In this document: positions 17,566 through 25,682 of the stretch, piece by piece
How the letters are laid out: every line of letters starts with the position of its first letter
How positions within the stretch are numbered: position 1 is the first letter of the stretch
Origin: Oceanicaulis sp. BBD 1991-10
Lineage (GTDB): Bacteria; Pseudomonadota; Alphaproteobacteria; Caulobacterales; Maricaulaceae
Reading direction: 5' to 3'
NCBI GenBank assembly: GCA_001657295.1
Contig: LYSW01000005.1
Span: 62,001-126,000 of the forward strand
DNA length: 64,000 bases
Notes under the pieces: model-generated
What the model saw: the letters and a program-made list of their open reading frames with translations, nothing else
Database searches by the model: none
What the model was told of the DNA's origin: nothing
Position numbers and translations under genes: made by a program

Positions 17566-18717
17566 ATGTTTCGCTTTAGCGCCGCCAGCCTGATTGTTCT
17601 CGCCGCCGCCATGCCGGCACTGGCCCAGGACGCCACCGAGTCCGAACAGGAAAGCTTCACCGTTCAGGTGATCGCCGAAGGCCTCGCCTTTCCCTGGTCG
17701 ATCGCCTTTCTGCCCTCCGGCGAGATGCTGGTCGCCGAGCGCGACGGACATCTGCGCGTGATCGAAGCCGGCGGCGGATTGCGCGACGCCGCGGTCGAAG
17801 GATTGCCGGATGATCTCGTCGTTGAACGTCAGGGCGGCCTGATGGACGTGGCGCTCGCCCCCGATTTTGAAACCAGCCGCCTGGTTTATTTCAGCTATGC
17901 CGAAGGCACGGCCCAGGCGAACCGCACCGCGCTGGCCCGTGGCCGGATCAATGCGGACTTAACCGCGCTGGAAGACGTCGAGGATTTGTTCCGGGTCAAT
18001 TTCGACAAGGCGCGCGGCTTTCATTTCGGCGGCCGGATCCTGTTCAACGAAGACGGCACGCTGTTTTTGACCCTGGGCGATGGCGGTCTGCACCGCGAAG
18101 AATCGCAAAATCCGGAAAACCATCTCGGCATGGTGGTGCGCCTGAATATGGACGGCTCGATTCCGGCGGATAATCCGGCGATCGAAAACGCCGCGCCGGG
18201 CGCCTACACCTATGGCCACCGCAATGTGCAGGGCATCGCCCGCAATCCGGAGACCGGTTCGGTCTGGACGCATGAGCACGGCGCGCGCGGCGGTGATGAG
18301 ATCAACGTGCTTGTTCCGGGAACGAATTACGGCTGGCCGACGGTCAGCTACGGCATCAATTACAACGGCACGCTGATCACGCGTGAGCGCGAGCGCTCCG
18401 AATTCGCCGAACCCTACTGGTACTGGACGCCCTCCATCGCGCCGTCGGGCATGGCGTTTTACGACGGCGAGATGTTCTCCGAATGGCGCGGCGACCTCTT
18501 CGTCTCCGCCCTGGCCGGCATGACGGTCCAGCGCTTGGAGATTGACGGCGACCGGGTGATCGGCGTTGAAAATCTGCTGGAAGACCGCGACCAGCGCTTC
18601 CGGGACGTCCGCCAGGGTCCTGACGGCGCGCTCTACGTGCTCATCGACAGTGACCAGGGCGAAGTCTGGCGCTTGGAGCATGCGCTGACGCCCCGCGAGG
18701 AAGAGTTCGACGGCTAG
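17566..18717 (+). CDS. PQQ-dependent aldose sugar dehydrogenase-like periplasmic protein
   Basis: 383 residues with a clear signal peptide (ending near ALAQDA). The six-bladed propeller of the YliI/soluble glucose dehydrogenase family is seen in LAFPWSIAFLPSGEMLVAERDGHLRVI, QGGLMDVALAPDF, GRILFNEDGTLFLTLGDGG, YTYGHRNVQGIARNPETG, TGSVWTHEHGARGGDEINV and YYWTPSIAPSGMAFYDGEMF. YliI relatives oxidise aldoses with PQQ in the periplasm. No PQQ synthesis genes are in this window. A cggag ribosome site precedes the ATG. The stop overlaps the convergent Lrp gene by 4 bp. Confidence 0.88.
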   Translation: MFRFSAASLIVLAAAMPALAQDATESEQESFTVQVIAEGLAFPWSIAFLPSGEMLVAERDGHLRVIEAGGGLRDAAVEGLPDDLVVERQGGLMDVALAPDFETSRLVYFSYAEGTAQANRTALARGRINADLTALEDVEDLFRVNFDKARGFHFGGRILFNEDGTLFLTLGDGGLHREESQNPENHLGMVVRLNMDGSIPADNPAIENAAPGAYTYGHRNVQGIARNPETGSVWTHEHGARGGDEINVLVPGTNYGWPTVSYGINYNGTLITRERERSEFAEPYWYWTPSIAPSGMAFYDGEMFSEWRGDLFVSALAGMTVQRLEIDGDRVIGVENLLEDRDQRFRDVRQGPDGALYVLIDSDQGEVWRLEHALTPREEEFDG

Positions 18718-19178
18718 GCTTTCGCCGGCGGCAACGGCAATTCGGTGGTGTTCTTGATGGCTTCCATCGCGAAGGCGGCGGAGACATCGGCGAGCGGCGC
18801 GACCGCGATCAGGCGCTTATAGACCTCGTCATAATCGGCGATCTCGGCCAGCACGATCTTGAGCAGATAGTCGATCTCTCCGCCCATGCGGTAAAACTCG
18901 ACGACTTCCGGCATGCGCCGGACGCCTTCGGAGAATTGGGTGAGCCAGTCCTCGTCATGGCGATTGGTGCGCACGAATACGAAGAGCGTGGTTTTCAAAC
19001 CGAGCTTTTCAGGGTTGAGGAGCGCCACCGTCTTCTCGATCAGTCCGCGCTCGGACAGGAGCTTTAGTCTCCGCGCGGTCGGCGTGGCGGACAGGCCGAT
19101 TTGGTCGGCGAGCTCCTGAACCGTGCGGTCCGCGTCGTCCTGAATCGCCTTCAGAAGTCTGCGATCATACTCATCCAT
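18714..19178 (-). CDS. Lrp/AsnC-family transcriptional regulator
   Basis: 154 residues from the ATG at 19178. N-terminal winged HTH with MDEYDRRLLKAIQDDADRTVQELADQIGLSATPTARRLKLL, then the RAM/ligand-binding domain with EFYRMGGEIDYLLKIVLAEIADYDEVYKRL. Lrp/AsnC proteins form octamers that bind amino acids. It is divergent from the class V aminotransferase gene (starts 130 bp apart), so that gene is the obvious target. Several cysteine-responsive Lrp proteins (such as E. coli DecR) control a neighbouring PLP enzyme. A second ATG at 19193 is possible but would add a stretch not seen in Lrp proteins. Confidence 0.93.
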   Translation of the reverse strand: MDEYDRRLLKAIQDDADRTVQELADQIGLSATPTARRLKLLSERGLIEKTVALLNPEKLGLKTTLFVFVRTNRHDEDWLTQFSEGVRRMPEVVEFYRMGGEIDYLLKIVLAEIADYDEVYKRLIAVAPLADVSAAFAMEAIKNTTELPLPPAKA

Positions 19179-19307
19179 AACGCCAATCCTCATTTCCCTG
19201 GTGAAAATCACCACGAATATGGCGAAACCGCAATGATATTGGCGGCAAACGCTCGGCGAAGCGTGATTTCCTGATGTAAATGGGTTCAGGATAAGGGCGG
19301 ATGCGCC

Positions 19308-20987
19308 ATGGCGACGCTGGAGGCGGTGCGGGACAGTCTGGTGGGGCGCGACGCGGTCTTGGAGACGCCCTATGGGCGCCGGCCGCTTCTTTATGCCGAT
19401 TACGGCGCGTCCGGCCGCGCCAGCGCTCTGGTCGACGCGCGGCTTGCCGCGCATGACGCGCTCTACGCCAATCCCCATAACGAAGACAGCGCCACCGGCC
19501 ATGCCGCCACCGCGGCCCTGCATGCCGCCGTCGCCCGCATCAAATCCGCGCTTGGCGCCGACGACCGGCATGCGCTCATCGCGTGCGGGTCCGGAGCGAC
19601 GGCGGGCGTGCACCGTTTGCAGGAGATTTTGGGCGTTGCGATGCCGCCGGCGACGCGCGCCTTCATCGACCAGATGCTCGGCCAGGCGCTTGACGACGCC
19701 GCGCGCGGCGCCGTGCTCGACCGCATCGCCGCACAGCGTCCAGTCGTGTTCATCGGTCCTTATGAGCACCACTCCAATGAATTGAGCTGGCGGGAAAGCC
19801 TGGCGGAGATCGTGCCGGTCGAGCTCGGCGAGGATCACCAGATTGATTTTGACGATCTCGCCGCAAAGCTGACCGATCCGCGCTTTAAGGGGCGCCGGAA
19901 GATCGGGGCGTTCTCCGCGGCGTCCAATGTGACCGGCGTGAAGACGGATGTGGCCCGGCTCGCCCGGCTGCTGCACGCCAACGGCGCGATTCTGGCGCTC
20001 GATTGCGCGGCGAGCGCGCCCTATTTGCCGATTGACGTGTCCGGCGGCGGGGACCGCGAAGCGCGGGTGGATGCGGTTTATTTCTCGCCCCACAAAATGC
20101 TTGGCGGCCCGGGCGCCTGCGGATTGCTGCTGATCGACAAGGCGCTCTACCGATCCGATCTGGCGCCGAGCTGCTGCGGCGGCGGAACGGTCCGCTATGT
20201 CACGCCGGACGACCATGACTTCATCGAGGATGTCGAGGCGCGCGAGCGGGCGGGCACGCCCGGCCTGCTTCAACTGATGCGCGCCGCCGAGGCGCTCGAC
20301 CTGCTCGGCGAGGTGGGCTGGGCGCAAATCGAGGCGGTCGAGCAAGGCCATTTGGCCGCCGCGCTGGAGGCGTGGGGCGGAACCCAGGGGGTGGAGCTTT
20401 ACGGGCCGGCGGCGGCGCAGGCGCGCATCGGGCTGGTCTCGTTCAATCTGCGCACCGAAGCGGGCAGGCGGCTCCATCCGAAATTCGTTGCGCGTCTGCT
20501 CAACGATTTGTTCGGTGTCCAGGCGCGGGCGGGCTGTTCCTGCGCCGGTCCTTATGGTCATCGCCTCCTAGATCTGGGGGACCGTCTCACCGCGGCCTAT
20601 CGTGACGCCGTGAACGCCGGCCTGTCCGGTCTGCGTCCGGGATGGGTGAGGGTGAGCCTGCACTGGTCCATGACGGAGGCTGAGCGCGATTATCTGATCG
20701 AGGCCGTGCGATTCCTCGCCCGCCATGGCGAACGCTTCCTGGCCGCTTACCGATTCGATCCCGTGTCCGGCGCGTGGACAAGGCGAGACGGGGTGAGCGG
20801 CAGCCGGCTCGTCGCGTCCGAAGGCGGTGCGGTGCTGCGTCCCTACGTGCTTGGCGCGCTTGAGAGAATTGTCGAACTGCTGCCGCCCTCGAACGGCGCC
20901 GCCGCGGTTCTTCCGGCCCGGTTCGCGGTCCTGGACCCGATCGCCGGGCTTGAGTTCGAGCCCGCCTCCCTGACCGCCGCCGAGTAG
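19308..20987 (+). CDS. Class V aminotransferase-fold PLP enzyme, cysteine desulfurase-like, extended C-terminus
   Basis: 559 residues, about 150 longer than NifS/SufS. The class V fold is recognised from YADYGASGRAS, the cofactor region CGSGATAGVHRLQ, PYEHHSNELSWRE, ALDCAASAPYLPIDVS and the PLP lysine in VYFSPHKMLGGPGACGLLLI. The mobile-loop Cys of desulfurases seems present in RAGCSCAGPYGHRLLDLGD, resembling the C-x-C-A-G-P-Y-G loop of NifS-like proteins. After about residue 470 comes an extra domain (FLAAYRFDPVSGAWTRRDG onward) with no recognised fold. The divergent Lrp regulator suggests amino-acid-responsive control. Cysteine or selenocysteine lyase activity is an inference; no iron-sulfur assembly genes are nearby. 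Confidence 0.85.
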   Translation: MATLEAVRDSLVGRDAVLETPYGRRPLLYADYGASGRASALVDARLAAHDALYANPHNEDSATGHAATAALHAAVARIKSALGADDRHALIACGSGATAGVHRLQEILGVAMPPATRAFIDQMLGQALDDAARGAVLDRIAAQRPVVFIGPYEHHSNELSWRESLAEIVPVELGEDHQIDFDDLAAKLTDPRFKGRRKIGAFSAASNVTGVKTDVARLARLLHANGAILALDCAASAPYLPIDVSGGGDREARVDAVYFSPHKMLGGPGACGLLLIDKALYRSDLAPSCCGGGTVRYVTPDDHDFIEDVEARERAGTPGLLQLMRAAEALDLLGEVGWAQIEAVEQGHLAAALEAWGGTQGVELYGPAAAQARIGLVSFNLRTEAGRRLHPKFVARLLNDLFGVQARAGCSCAGPYGHRLLDLGDRLTAAYRDAVNAGLSGLRPGWVRVSLHWSMTEAERDYLIEAVRFLARHGERFLAAYRFDPVSGAWTRRDGVSGSRLVASEGGAVLRPYVLGALERIVELLPPSNGAAAVLPARFAVLDPIAGLEFEPASLTAAE

Positions 20988-21035
20988 GCCGGCTGACAAT
21001 CCCTTGCAGGCTTTCCACAGCTTTACCCCTGATAC

Positions 21036-21081
21036 GGACTCCTTAACGAGTCCGGGCGCGGACGGTTTTCTGGTAAGAGTC
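21036..21081 (+). promoter_or_regulatory. Three GANTC sites, two in a palindrome, upstream of nrdA
   Basis: GGACTC-CTTAAC-GAGTCC (21036-21053) is a perfect 6-bp-arm inverted repeat made of two GANTC sites. A third GANTC is at 21077-21081, followed by GTTAACC. The cluster is 180-225 bp in front of the nrdA ATG and suggests methylation-linked cell-cycle control of the reductase. Confidence 0.5.
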
Positions 21082-21140
21082 CGTTAACCAAAAACTTCGG
21101 TTTCGGGGCTTTTGGCCCGTTGACGGGTGTTGGAGCGGTG

Positions 21141-21187
21141 AGCACTATATCTTGCGGTTCCCGGGGGAACCCGCACCATGTATAGGT
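21141..21187 (+). promoter_or_regulatory. Pair of NrdR-like boxes before nrdA
   Basis: Box 1 AGCACTATATCTTGCG (21141-21156) fits the NrdR consensus (ACACWATATATWGTGT-like) well. Box 2 CGCACCATGTATAGGT (21172-21187) is weaker. Their starts are exactly 31 bp apart, the three-turn spacing known for NrdR repressor sites. Confidence 0.65.
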
Positions 21188-21261
21188 TTTCTTAAGCGGC
21201 GCGCGGACTTGCGGTCCGAACGCAAGGGATCCTTGCGCGCTGCTGATGAGGAGCGGAAGAG

Positions 21262-23142
21262 ATGACGCCATTTGACCACGCCCAGAGCGCCGCGGCCGCC
21301 GCGGTTCAGGCCGCCCACAACCGCCGCGGCAAGCCCAAAGCGCCCAAATTGCGCCTGGTGGACAAGGTCAAAACCGACCCTTCGCGCGACGTCTTGCTGA
21401 CCGAGTTCGGCAAGAAGACGCTGGTTGATCGTTATCTGCTGCCCGGCGAATCCTATCAGGACATGTTCGCGCGGGTCTCGACCGCTTATGCGGACGATAT
21501 CGAGCATGCCCAGCGGCTTTACGACTATATGTCGAATCTGTGGTTCATGCCGGCCACGCCGGTGTTGTCCAACGGCGGCGCGGAGCGCGGCCTGCCGATC
21601 TCCTGCTTCCTCAATTCGGTGGCCGATTCGCTCGACGATATCGTCGGCACCTGGACGGAGAATGTCTGGCTCGCCTCCAATGGCGGCGGCATCGGCACCT
21701 ATTGGGGCGGCGTGCGCTCGATCGGCGAGAAGGTCGGTCAGAACGGCCAGACCTCGGGCATCATTCCGTTCATCCGGGTGATGGATTCGCTGACCCTGGC
21801 GATCTCGCAGGGTTCGCTGCGCCGCGGCTCCGCGGCGGCCTATCTGGACATCAACCACCCGGAAATCGAAGAATTTCTGGAAATCCGCAAGCCGTCCGGC
21901 GACTTCAACCGCAAGAGCCTCAATCTCCACCATGGCCTGAACATTTCAGACGCCTTCATGGAAGCGGTCGCTGCGGACGAGGAGTTCGAGCTGCGCTCGC
22001 CGAAATCCGGCGAAGTCGTCAAGACCGTCAACGCCCGCAAGCTTTGGCAGAAGATTTTGGAGCTGCGCCTGCAGACCGGCGAGCCCTACATCATCTTCTC
22101 CGACACGGTGAACAACAATCTGCCGGTCCATCAGCGCAAGCTGGGCCTGAAGGTCCGCCAGTCCAATCTGTGCTCGGAAATCATGCTCGCGACCGGCATC
22201 GACCACATGGGCAAGGACCGCACCGCGGTGTGCTGCCTGTCCTCGCTCAACGCCGAGAAATATCTGGAGTGGAAGGATGATGAGGTCTTCATGGAAGATC
22301 TCTTCCGCTTCCTCGACAACGTGCTGCAGGACTTCATCGACCGCGCGCCGGACGAAATGGAGCGGGCGAAATACTCCGCCTTCCGCGAGCGCTCGGTGGG
22401 CCTGGGCCTGATGGGCTTTCATTCCTTCCTGCAGAAAATGAACGTGCCGTTTGAAAGCGCCGCGGCGCAGGCCTGGAACAAGAAAATGTTCCAGCACATC
22501 CGTCAGGAAGCCGACAAAGCCTCGGTGAAGCTGGCCGATGAGCGCGGCGCCTGCCCGGATGCGGCCGAGCAGGGCATCAAGGCGCGCTTCTCCCACAAGC
22601 TGGCGATCGCGCCGACCGCGTCCATTTCGATCATTTGCGGCGGCACCAGCGCGGGCATCGAGCCGATCCCGGCCAATGTCTACACGCACAAGACGCTGTC
22701 GGGCTCCTTCACCGTGAAGAATCCTTATCTGGAGCAGCTGCTCGAGGAGAAGGGGATCAACACCCCGGGGGTTTGGGCCTCCATCCTGGAGCATGAGGGC
22801 TCGGTGCAGCATCTCGAGGACCTCGACGAGCACGAGAAGGACGTCTTCAAAACCGCCTTCGAGCTGGATCAGCGCTGGGTGATCGAACACGCCGCCGATC
22901 GCACTCCTTATGTCTGTCAGTCCCAGTCCCTGAACATCTTCCTGCCGGGCGATGTCGATAAGTGGGACCTGCACATGTTGCACTGGTCGGCATGGGAGAA
23001 GGGCGTGAAATCGCTTTATTATTGCCGGTCCAAGTCGGTCCAGCGCGCGGCCTACGCCAATGCGAGCGAGAAGTCGGACATGGAGAAATCCATGGAGGAC
23101 GCAGCCCCCACCGATTACGACGAGTGCCTAGCCTGCCAATAG
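21262..23142 (+). CDS. nrdA: Ribonucleoside-diphosphate reductase, alpha subunit, no ATP cone
   Basis: The catalytic subunit of aerobic class I ribonucleotide reductase, making dNDPs from NDPs. 626 residues, with active-site cysteines C115 (PISCFLNS), the radical site NLCSEI with N302, C304 and E306, a second redox Cys at 324/325, and the C-terminal CxxC tail (C622, C625) that takes electrons from thioredoxin or glutaredoxin. Classical NrdA is about 760 residues because of an N-terminal ATP cone. Here only ~40 basic residues precede the catalytic core and no cone is visible, so overall activity control by dATP at that site should be missing. Upstream lie GANTC sites and two NrdR-like boxes. 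Confidence 0.96.
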   Translation: MTPFDHAQSAAAAAVQAAHNRRGKPKAPKLRLVDKVKTDPSRDVLLTEFGKKTLVDRYLLPGESYQDMFARVSTAYADDIEHAQRLYDYMSNLWFMPATPVLSNGGAERGLPISCFLNSVADSLDDIVGTWTENVWLASNGGGIGTYWGGVRSIGEKVGQNGQTSGIIPFIRVMDSLTLAISQGSLRRGSAAAYLDINHPEIEEFLEIRKPSGDFNRKSLNLHHGLNISDAFMEAVAADEEFELRSPKSGEVVKTVNARKLWQKILELRLQTGEPYIIFSDTVNNNLPVHQRKLGLKVRQSNLCSEIMLATGIDHMGKDRTAVCCLSSLNAEKYLEWKDDEVFMEDLFRFLDNVLQDFIDRAPDEMERAKYSAFRERSVGLGLMGFHSFLQKMNVPFESAAAQAWNKKMFQHIRQEADKASVKLADERGACPDAAEQGIKARFSHKLAIAPTASISIICGGTSAGIEPIPANVYTHKTLSGSFTVKNPYLEQLLEEKGINTPGVWASILEHEGSVQHLEDLDEHEKDVFKTAFELDQRWVIEHAADRTPYVCQSQSLNIFLPGDVDKWDLHMLHWSAWEKGVKSLYYCRSKSVQRAAYANASEKSDMEKSMEDAAPTDYDECLACQ

Positions 23143-23165
23143 GCCTCCGGCGAGCGCGATCAAAC

Positions 23166-23195
23166 AAACCCCGGTCCCATGGGCCGGGGTTTTTT
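23166..23195 (+). terminator. Rho-independent terminator after nrdA
   Basis: The stem aaaccccggtcc/gggccggggttt with a short loop is followed by T6, 24 bp after the nrdA stop. nrdA is therefore transcribed separately from nrdB. Confidence 0.85.
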
Positions 23196-23460
23196 GTTGC
23201 ATCGCAGCGAATCACCGGCGCGCGCCGGCGCCTGCGGCTTGCTGACGCAATATCCCCGTTCAAGCCCCATTCAGGCGCCGGATCGCAGGATCACAAGCGC
23301 TTAGCCTGCGGGGCCGAAGGGCTTTGTTAACCAAAAAACCCGGCCGCCCCACTCGGCGGATCACGCGCCTGTGATATAGTCGCGTTAGAAGGATGGGGAT
23401 TGTGCGGTTGCACAACTTCCAGAGACGGAAAGGGCGGCCTTGAGCCGTAGACCGAGCGGG

Positions 23461-24399
23461 ATGATGACGGGGACGGTCATATCGGGAATCGCGCGCTGCG
23501 CCGGAGCTTTCATGCTCGGCGCCGGCGTTTGCGCGATGCTCGGCGCGCCGTCCCGGGCCGACGCGCCCAATCCAAGCGCAGAGACGCGCGCCATGATCCT
23601 CGGGCCCTTGCAGAATGAATTCGCCGCGCATGCGCCGCGCTCCTACAGCGTCGAAATTCGCCGGGACGCCAATCCGTTTGCGCTTCAATATCAAGCGCGG
23701 GCGCCCCAAACTGATTATGGCGGCTCGCGCCCGGCGGCGGCGCGCTTCGCCGAAGCGGCGCTGACATCCCATGCGGACGGCTTCGCGCGAGACGGGCTGG
23801 CCGCCTTTTCCGGTCAGGAAGCGGTTCTGGCGACGACCCCGTCGGGCGCGCGCCTGTCGGTGTCGATGTTCGAGGCGGACCGGCCCGACATCGCACGGCT
23901 GACCAATGATCCGGCCTATGCTGAAAGCGCCGGCGCGGCGCTGGTGCAGGGCTCGGGCCTGGAGTCCCGGCGCATGGCGTTGAATCTTGAAGGCGCCTTC
24001 AACGCATCGGGCGGCGGCGAGGGCCTCGATATCGGACTGAGCCCGCGCGCGGGCGTTTCGATCGGCGAGGACGGCACGGCCGCCGCCGCCGGCGCAACCG
24101 TCCGGCTTGGCCAGTATCTGGACGATTTTGACGACGGCCGGCCCTCCTGGTGGTTCTTCGCCGGCGCCGACCGCCAGGCGGTGCTTTATGATCCAGGCCA
24201 GGGCTTCGACATGCGCGACGCGCTCGCCATGGAGCCTTACGCCATGGTCGGCGACGCCCAGGCCGGGGTCGCCATGCGCCTGCGTGGCGCCGACGTGTCT
24301 TTGGCCTATATCCATCGCGAGACGCGGTATGCGCTGCCTCAACAATCCTGGGAGACCAGCGAAGGATTCGCCGCCTTCTCGCTGACCTGGAAGCGCTAG
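23461..24399 (+). CDS. Outer-membrane protein resembling the LpxR (DUF2219) C-terminal region
   Basis: 312 residues from the ATG at 23461. It has a signal peptide (hydrophobic core AGAFMLGAGVCAMLG, then RADA), an Ala/Arg-rich middle and a C-terminal barrel-like half. The segment WWFFAGADRQAVLYD, then VGDAQAGVAMRLRG, VSLAYIHRE and a final strand FAAFSLTWKR resemble the LpxR-type lipid A deacylase family. I cannot confirm the catalytic His/Ser of LpxR. The C-terminal third is also similar to the protein at 4584-5222, so the two are likely paralogues. It sits between nrdA and nrdB on the same strand but after a terminator, with about 265 bp of non-coding DNA in front. Confidence 0.7.
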   Translation: MMTGTVISGIARCAGAFMLGAGVCAMLGAPSRADAPNPSAETRAMILGPLQNEFAAHAPRSYSVEIRRDANPFALQYQARAPQTDYGGSRPAAARFAEAALTSHADGFARDGLAAFSGQEAVLATTPSGARLSVSMFEADRPDIARLTNDPAYAESAGAALVQGSGLESRRMALNLEGAFNASGGGEGLDIGLSPRAGVSIGEDGTAAAAGATVRLGQYLDDFDDGRPSWWFFAGADRQAVLYDPGQGFDMRDALAMEPYAMVGDAQAGVAMRLRGADVSLAYIHRETRYALPQQSWETSEGFAAFSLTWKR

Positions 24400-24447
24400 G
24401 CCGACACTTCCGGCATCACCTCCCTGTGGAAAGCCTGACTTTCGAGC

Positions 24448-24494
24448 CCACAAGGGGTGGACGTTAAGAGGTCGTTCACCACAATATATTGAGG
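24448..24494 (+). promoter_or_regulatory. Pair of NrdR-like boxes before nrdB
   Basis: Box CCACAATATATTGAGG (24479-24494) is a near-perfect NrdR site. A weaker partner CCACAAGGGGTGGACG (24448-24463) shares its left arm and starts exactly 31 bp earlier. The strong box ends about 60 bp before the nrdB ATG. nrdA has the same arrangement, so one repressor can control both subunits. Confidence 0.7.
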
Positions 24495-24553
24495 TGATCG
24501 ACAGCGCCATCCTGCGCGACTCACCCTTATTCCTGAGGACGCGAAGACACGCC

Positions 24554-25597
24554 ATGCAGACCATCGCCAGCGACCGCCCGGGCCTTTTGACGCCGAGCCA
24601 TTCCTACAAGCCCTTCCGCTATCCGTGGGCTTATGAGTTCTGGAAAACCCAGCAGCAGGTCCACTGGCTGCCCGAAGAAGTGCCGCTGGGCGAAGACTGC
24701 AAAGACTGGGCGACCAAGCTGACGGAGAAGGAGCGCAATCTCCTAACGCAGATTTTCCGCTTCTTCACTCAGTCGGACGTCGAGGTCGGCGCCAACTACA
24801 TGGAAAACTACATGCCGCTCTTCAAGCCGGTTGAAGTGCGCATGATGCTGTCGGCCTTCTCCAATATGGAGACGGTCCATATCGCCGCCTACGCCCTGCT
24901 GCTGGAAACCATCGGCATGCCGGACTCTGAATTCTCCGCCTTCATGGAGTATCAGGAGATGGCGGCGAAGCATGACTATCTGGCGCAATTCGGCTGCGAG
25001 ACCGAGAAGGACATCCTCACCTCCATGGCGGTGTTCGGCGGCTTCACCGAGGGCCTTCAGCTGTTCGCCAGCTTTGCGATGCTGATGAATTTCCCGCGCT
25101 TTAATAAGATGAAGGGGATGGGCCAGATCGTGTCCTGGTCGGTGCGCGATGAATCGCTGCACTGCGAAGGCATGATGAAGATGTTCCACACCTTCGCGGA
25201 AGAGACCGGCGCCCTGACCCAGGACGTCAAGGACACGATCGCGGACTCGTGCAAGACGGTGGTCAAGCTGGAAGACAAATTCATCGAGCTGGCGTTTGAA
25301 GCCGGCGAGGTGGAAGGCATGACGCCGGACGATATCAAGCAATATATCCGCTACATCGCCGACTGGCGGATGAAGCAATTGAAACTGCCGGCGATTTACG
25401 GTTTGAAGGAGCACCCGCTGCCCTGGCTGACCGAAATCCTCAACGGGGTCGAGCACGCCAACTTTTTCGAAGCGCGCGCCACGGAATACTCCAAAGGCGC
25501 CACCAAGGGCGATTGGCACGGCGATGACGGCGTGTGGTCGAATTTCGACAAGGTCATCTCCAACCGCTCGCTGGCCGACAACGTCCACGCGGAATAA
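24554..25597 (+). CDS. nrdB: Ribonucleoside-diphosphate reductase, beta subunit
   Basis: The radical-generating subunit of class I ribonucleotide reductase. 347 residues from the ATG at 24554. A GTG 60 bp earlier is in frame but overlaps the NrdR-like box and gives a non-family N-terminus. The di-iron ligands can be placed: D75 in FTQSD, E106 and H109 in NMETVHIAAY, E166 in GGFTEGLQL, E200 and H203 in VRDESLH. The radical Tyr is Y113, four residues after H109 as in E. coli Y122. So this is a normal tyrosyl-radical subunit. No ATP cone is attached here either. A terminator follows. Confidence 0.96.
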   Translation: MQTIASDRPGLLTPSHSYKPFRYPWAYEFWKTQQQVHWLPEEVPLGEDCKDWATKLTEKERNLLTQIFRFFTQSDVEVGANYMENYMPLFKPVEVRMMLSAFSNMETVHIAAYALLLETIGMPDSEFSAFMEYQEMAAKHDYLAQFGCETEKDILTSMAVFGGFTEGLQLFASFAMLMNFPRFNKMKGMGQIVSWSVRDESLHCEGMMKMFHTFAEETGALTQDVKDTIADSCKTVVKLEDKFIELAFEAGEVEGMTPDDIKQYIRYIADWRMKQLKLPAIYGLKEHPLPWLTEILNGVEHANFFEARATEYSKGATKGDWHGDDGVWSNFDKVISNRSLADNVHAE

Positions 25598-25623
25598 GAC
25601 GGGCGCGAAGATCCGCCATGACG

Positions 25624-25652
25624 AACCCCGGAGCCCAGGCTTCGGGGTTTTT
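25624..25652 (+). terminator. Rho-independent terminator after nrdB
   Basis: aaccccggagcc / ggcttcggggtt hairpin followed by T-rich sequence, 26 bp after the nrdB stop. Confidence 0.8.
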
Positions 25653-25682
25653 CACGCCTGACGCCGGGCTTAAAGCCGGTCG

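Noticed and set aside
18714-20561. A 615-codon minus-strand frame running through the whole class V aminotransferase gene
   Set aside because: Only its last 154 codons (Lrp) look like a protein. The rest mirrors the real gene on the other strand, as is normal for GC-rich DNA with codon bias.
24494-24553. Earlier GTG start for nrdB
   Set aside because: It overlaps the strong NrdR-like box and adds 20 residues not typical for NrdB. The ATG at 24554 gives the family length.
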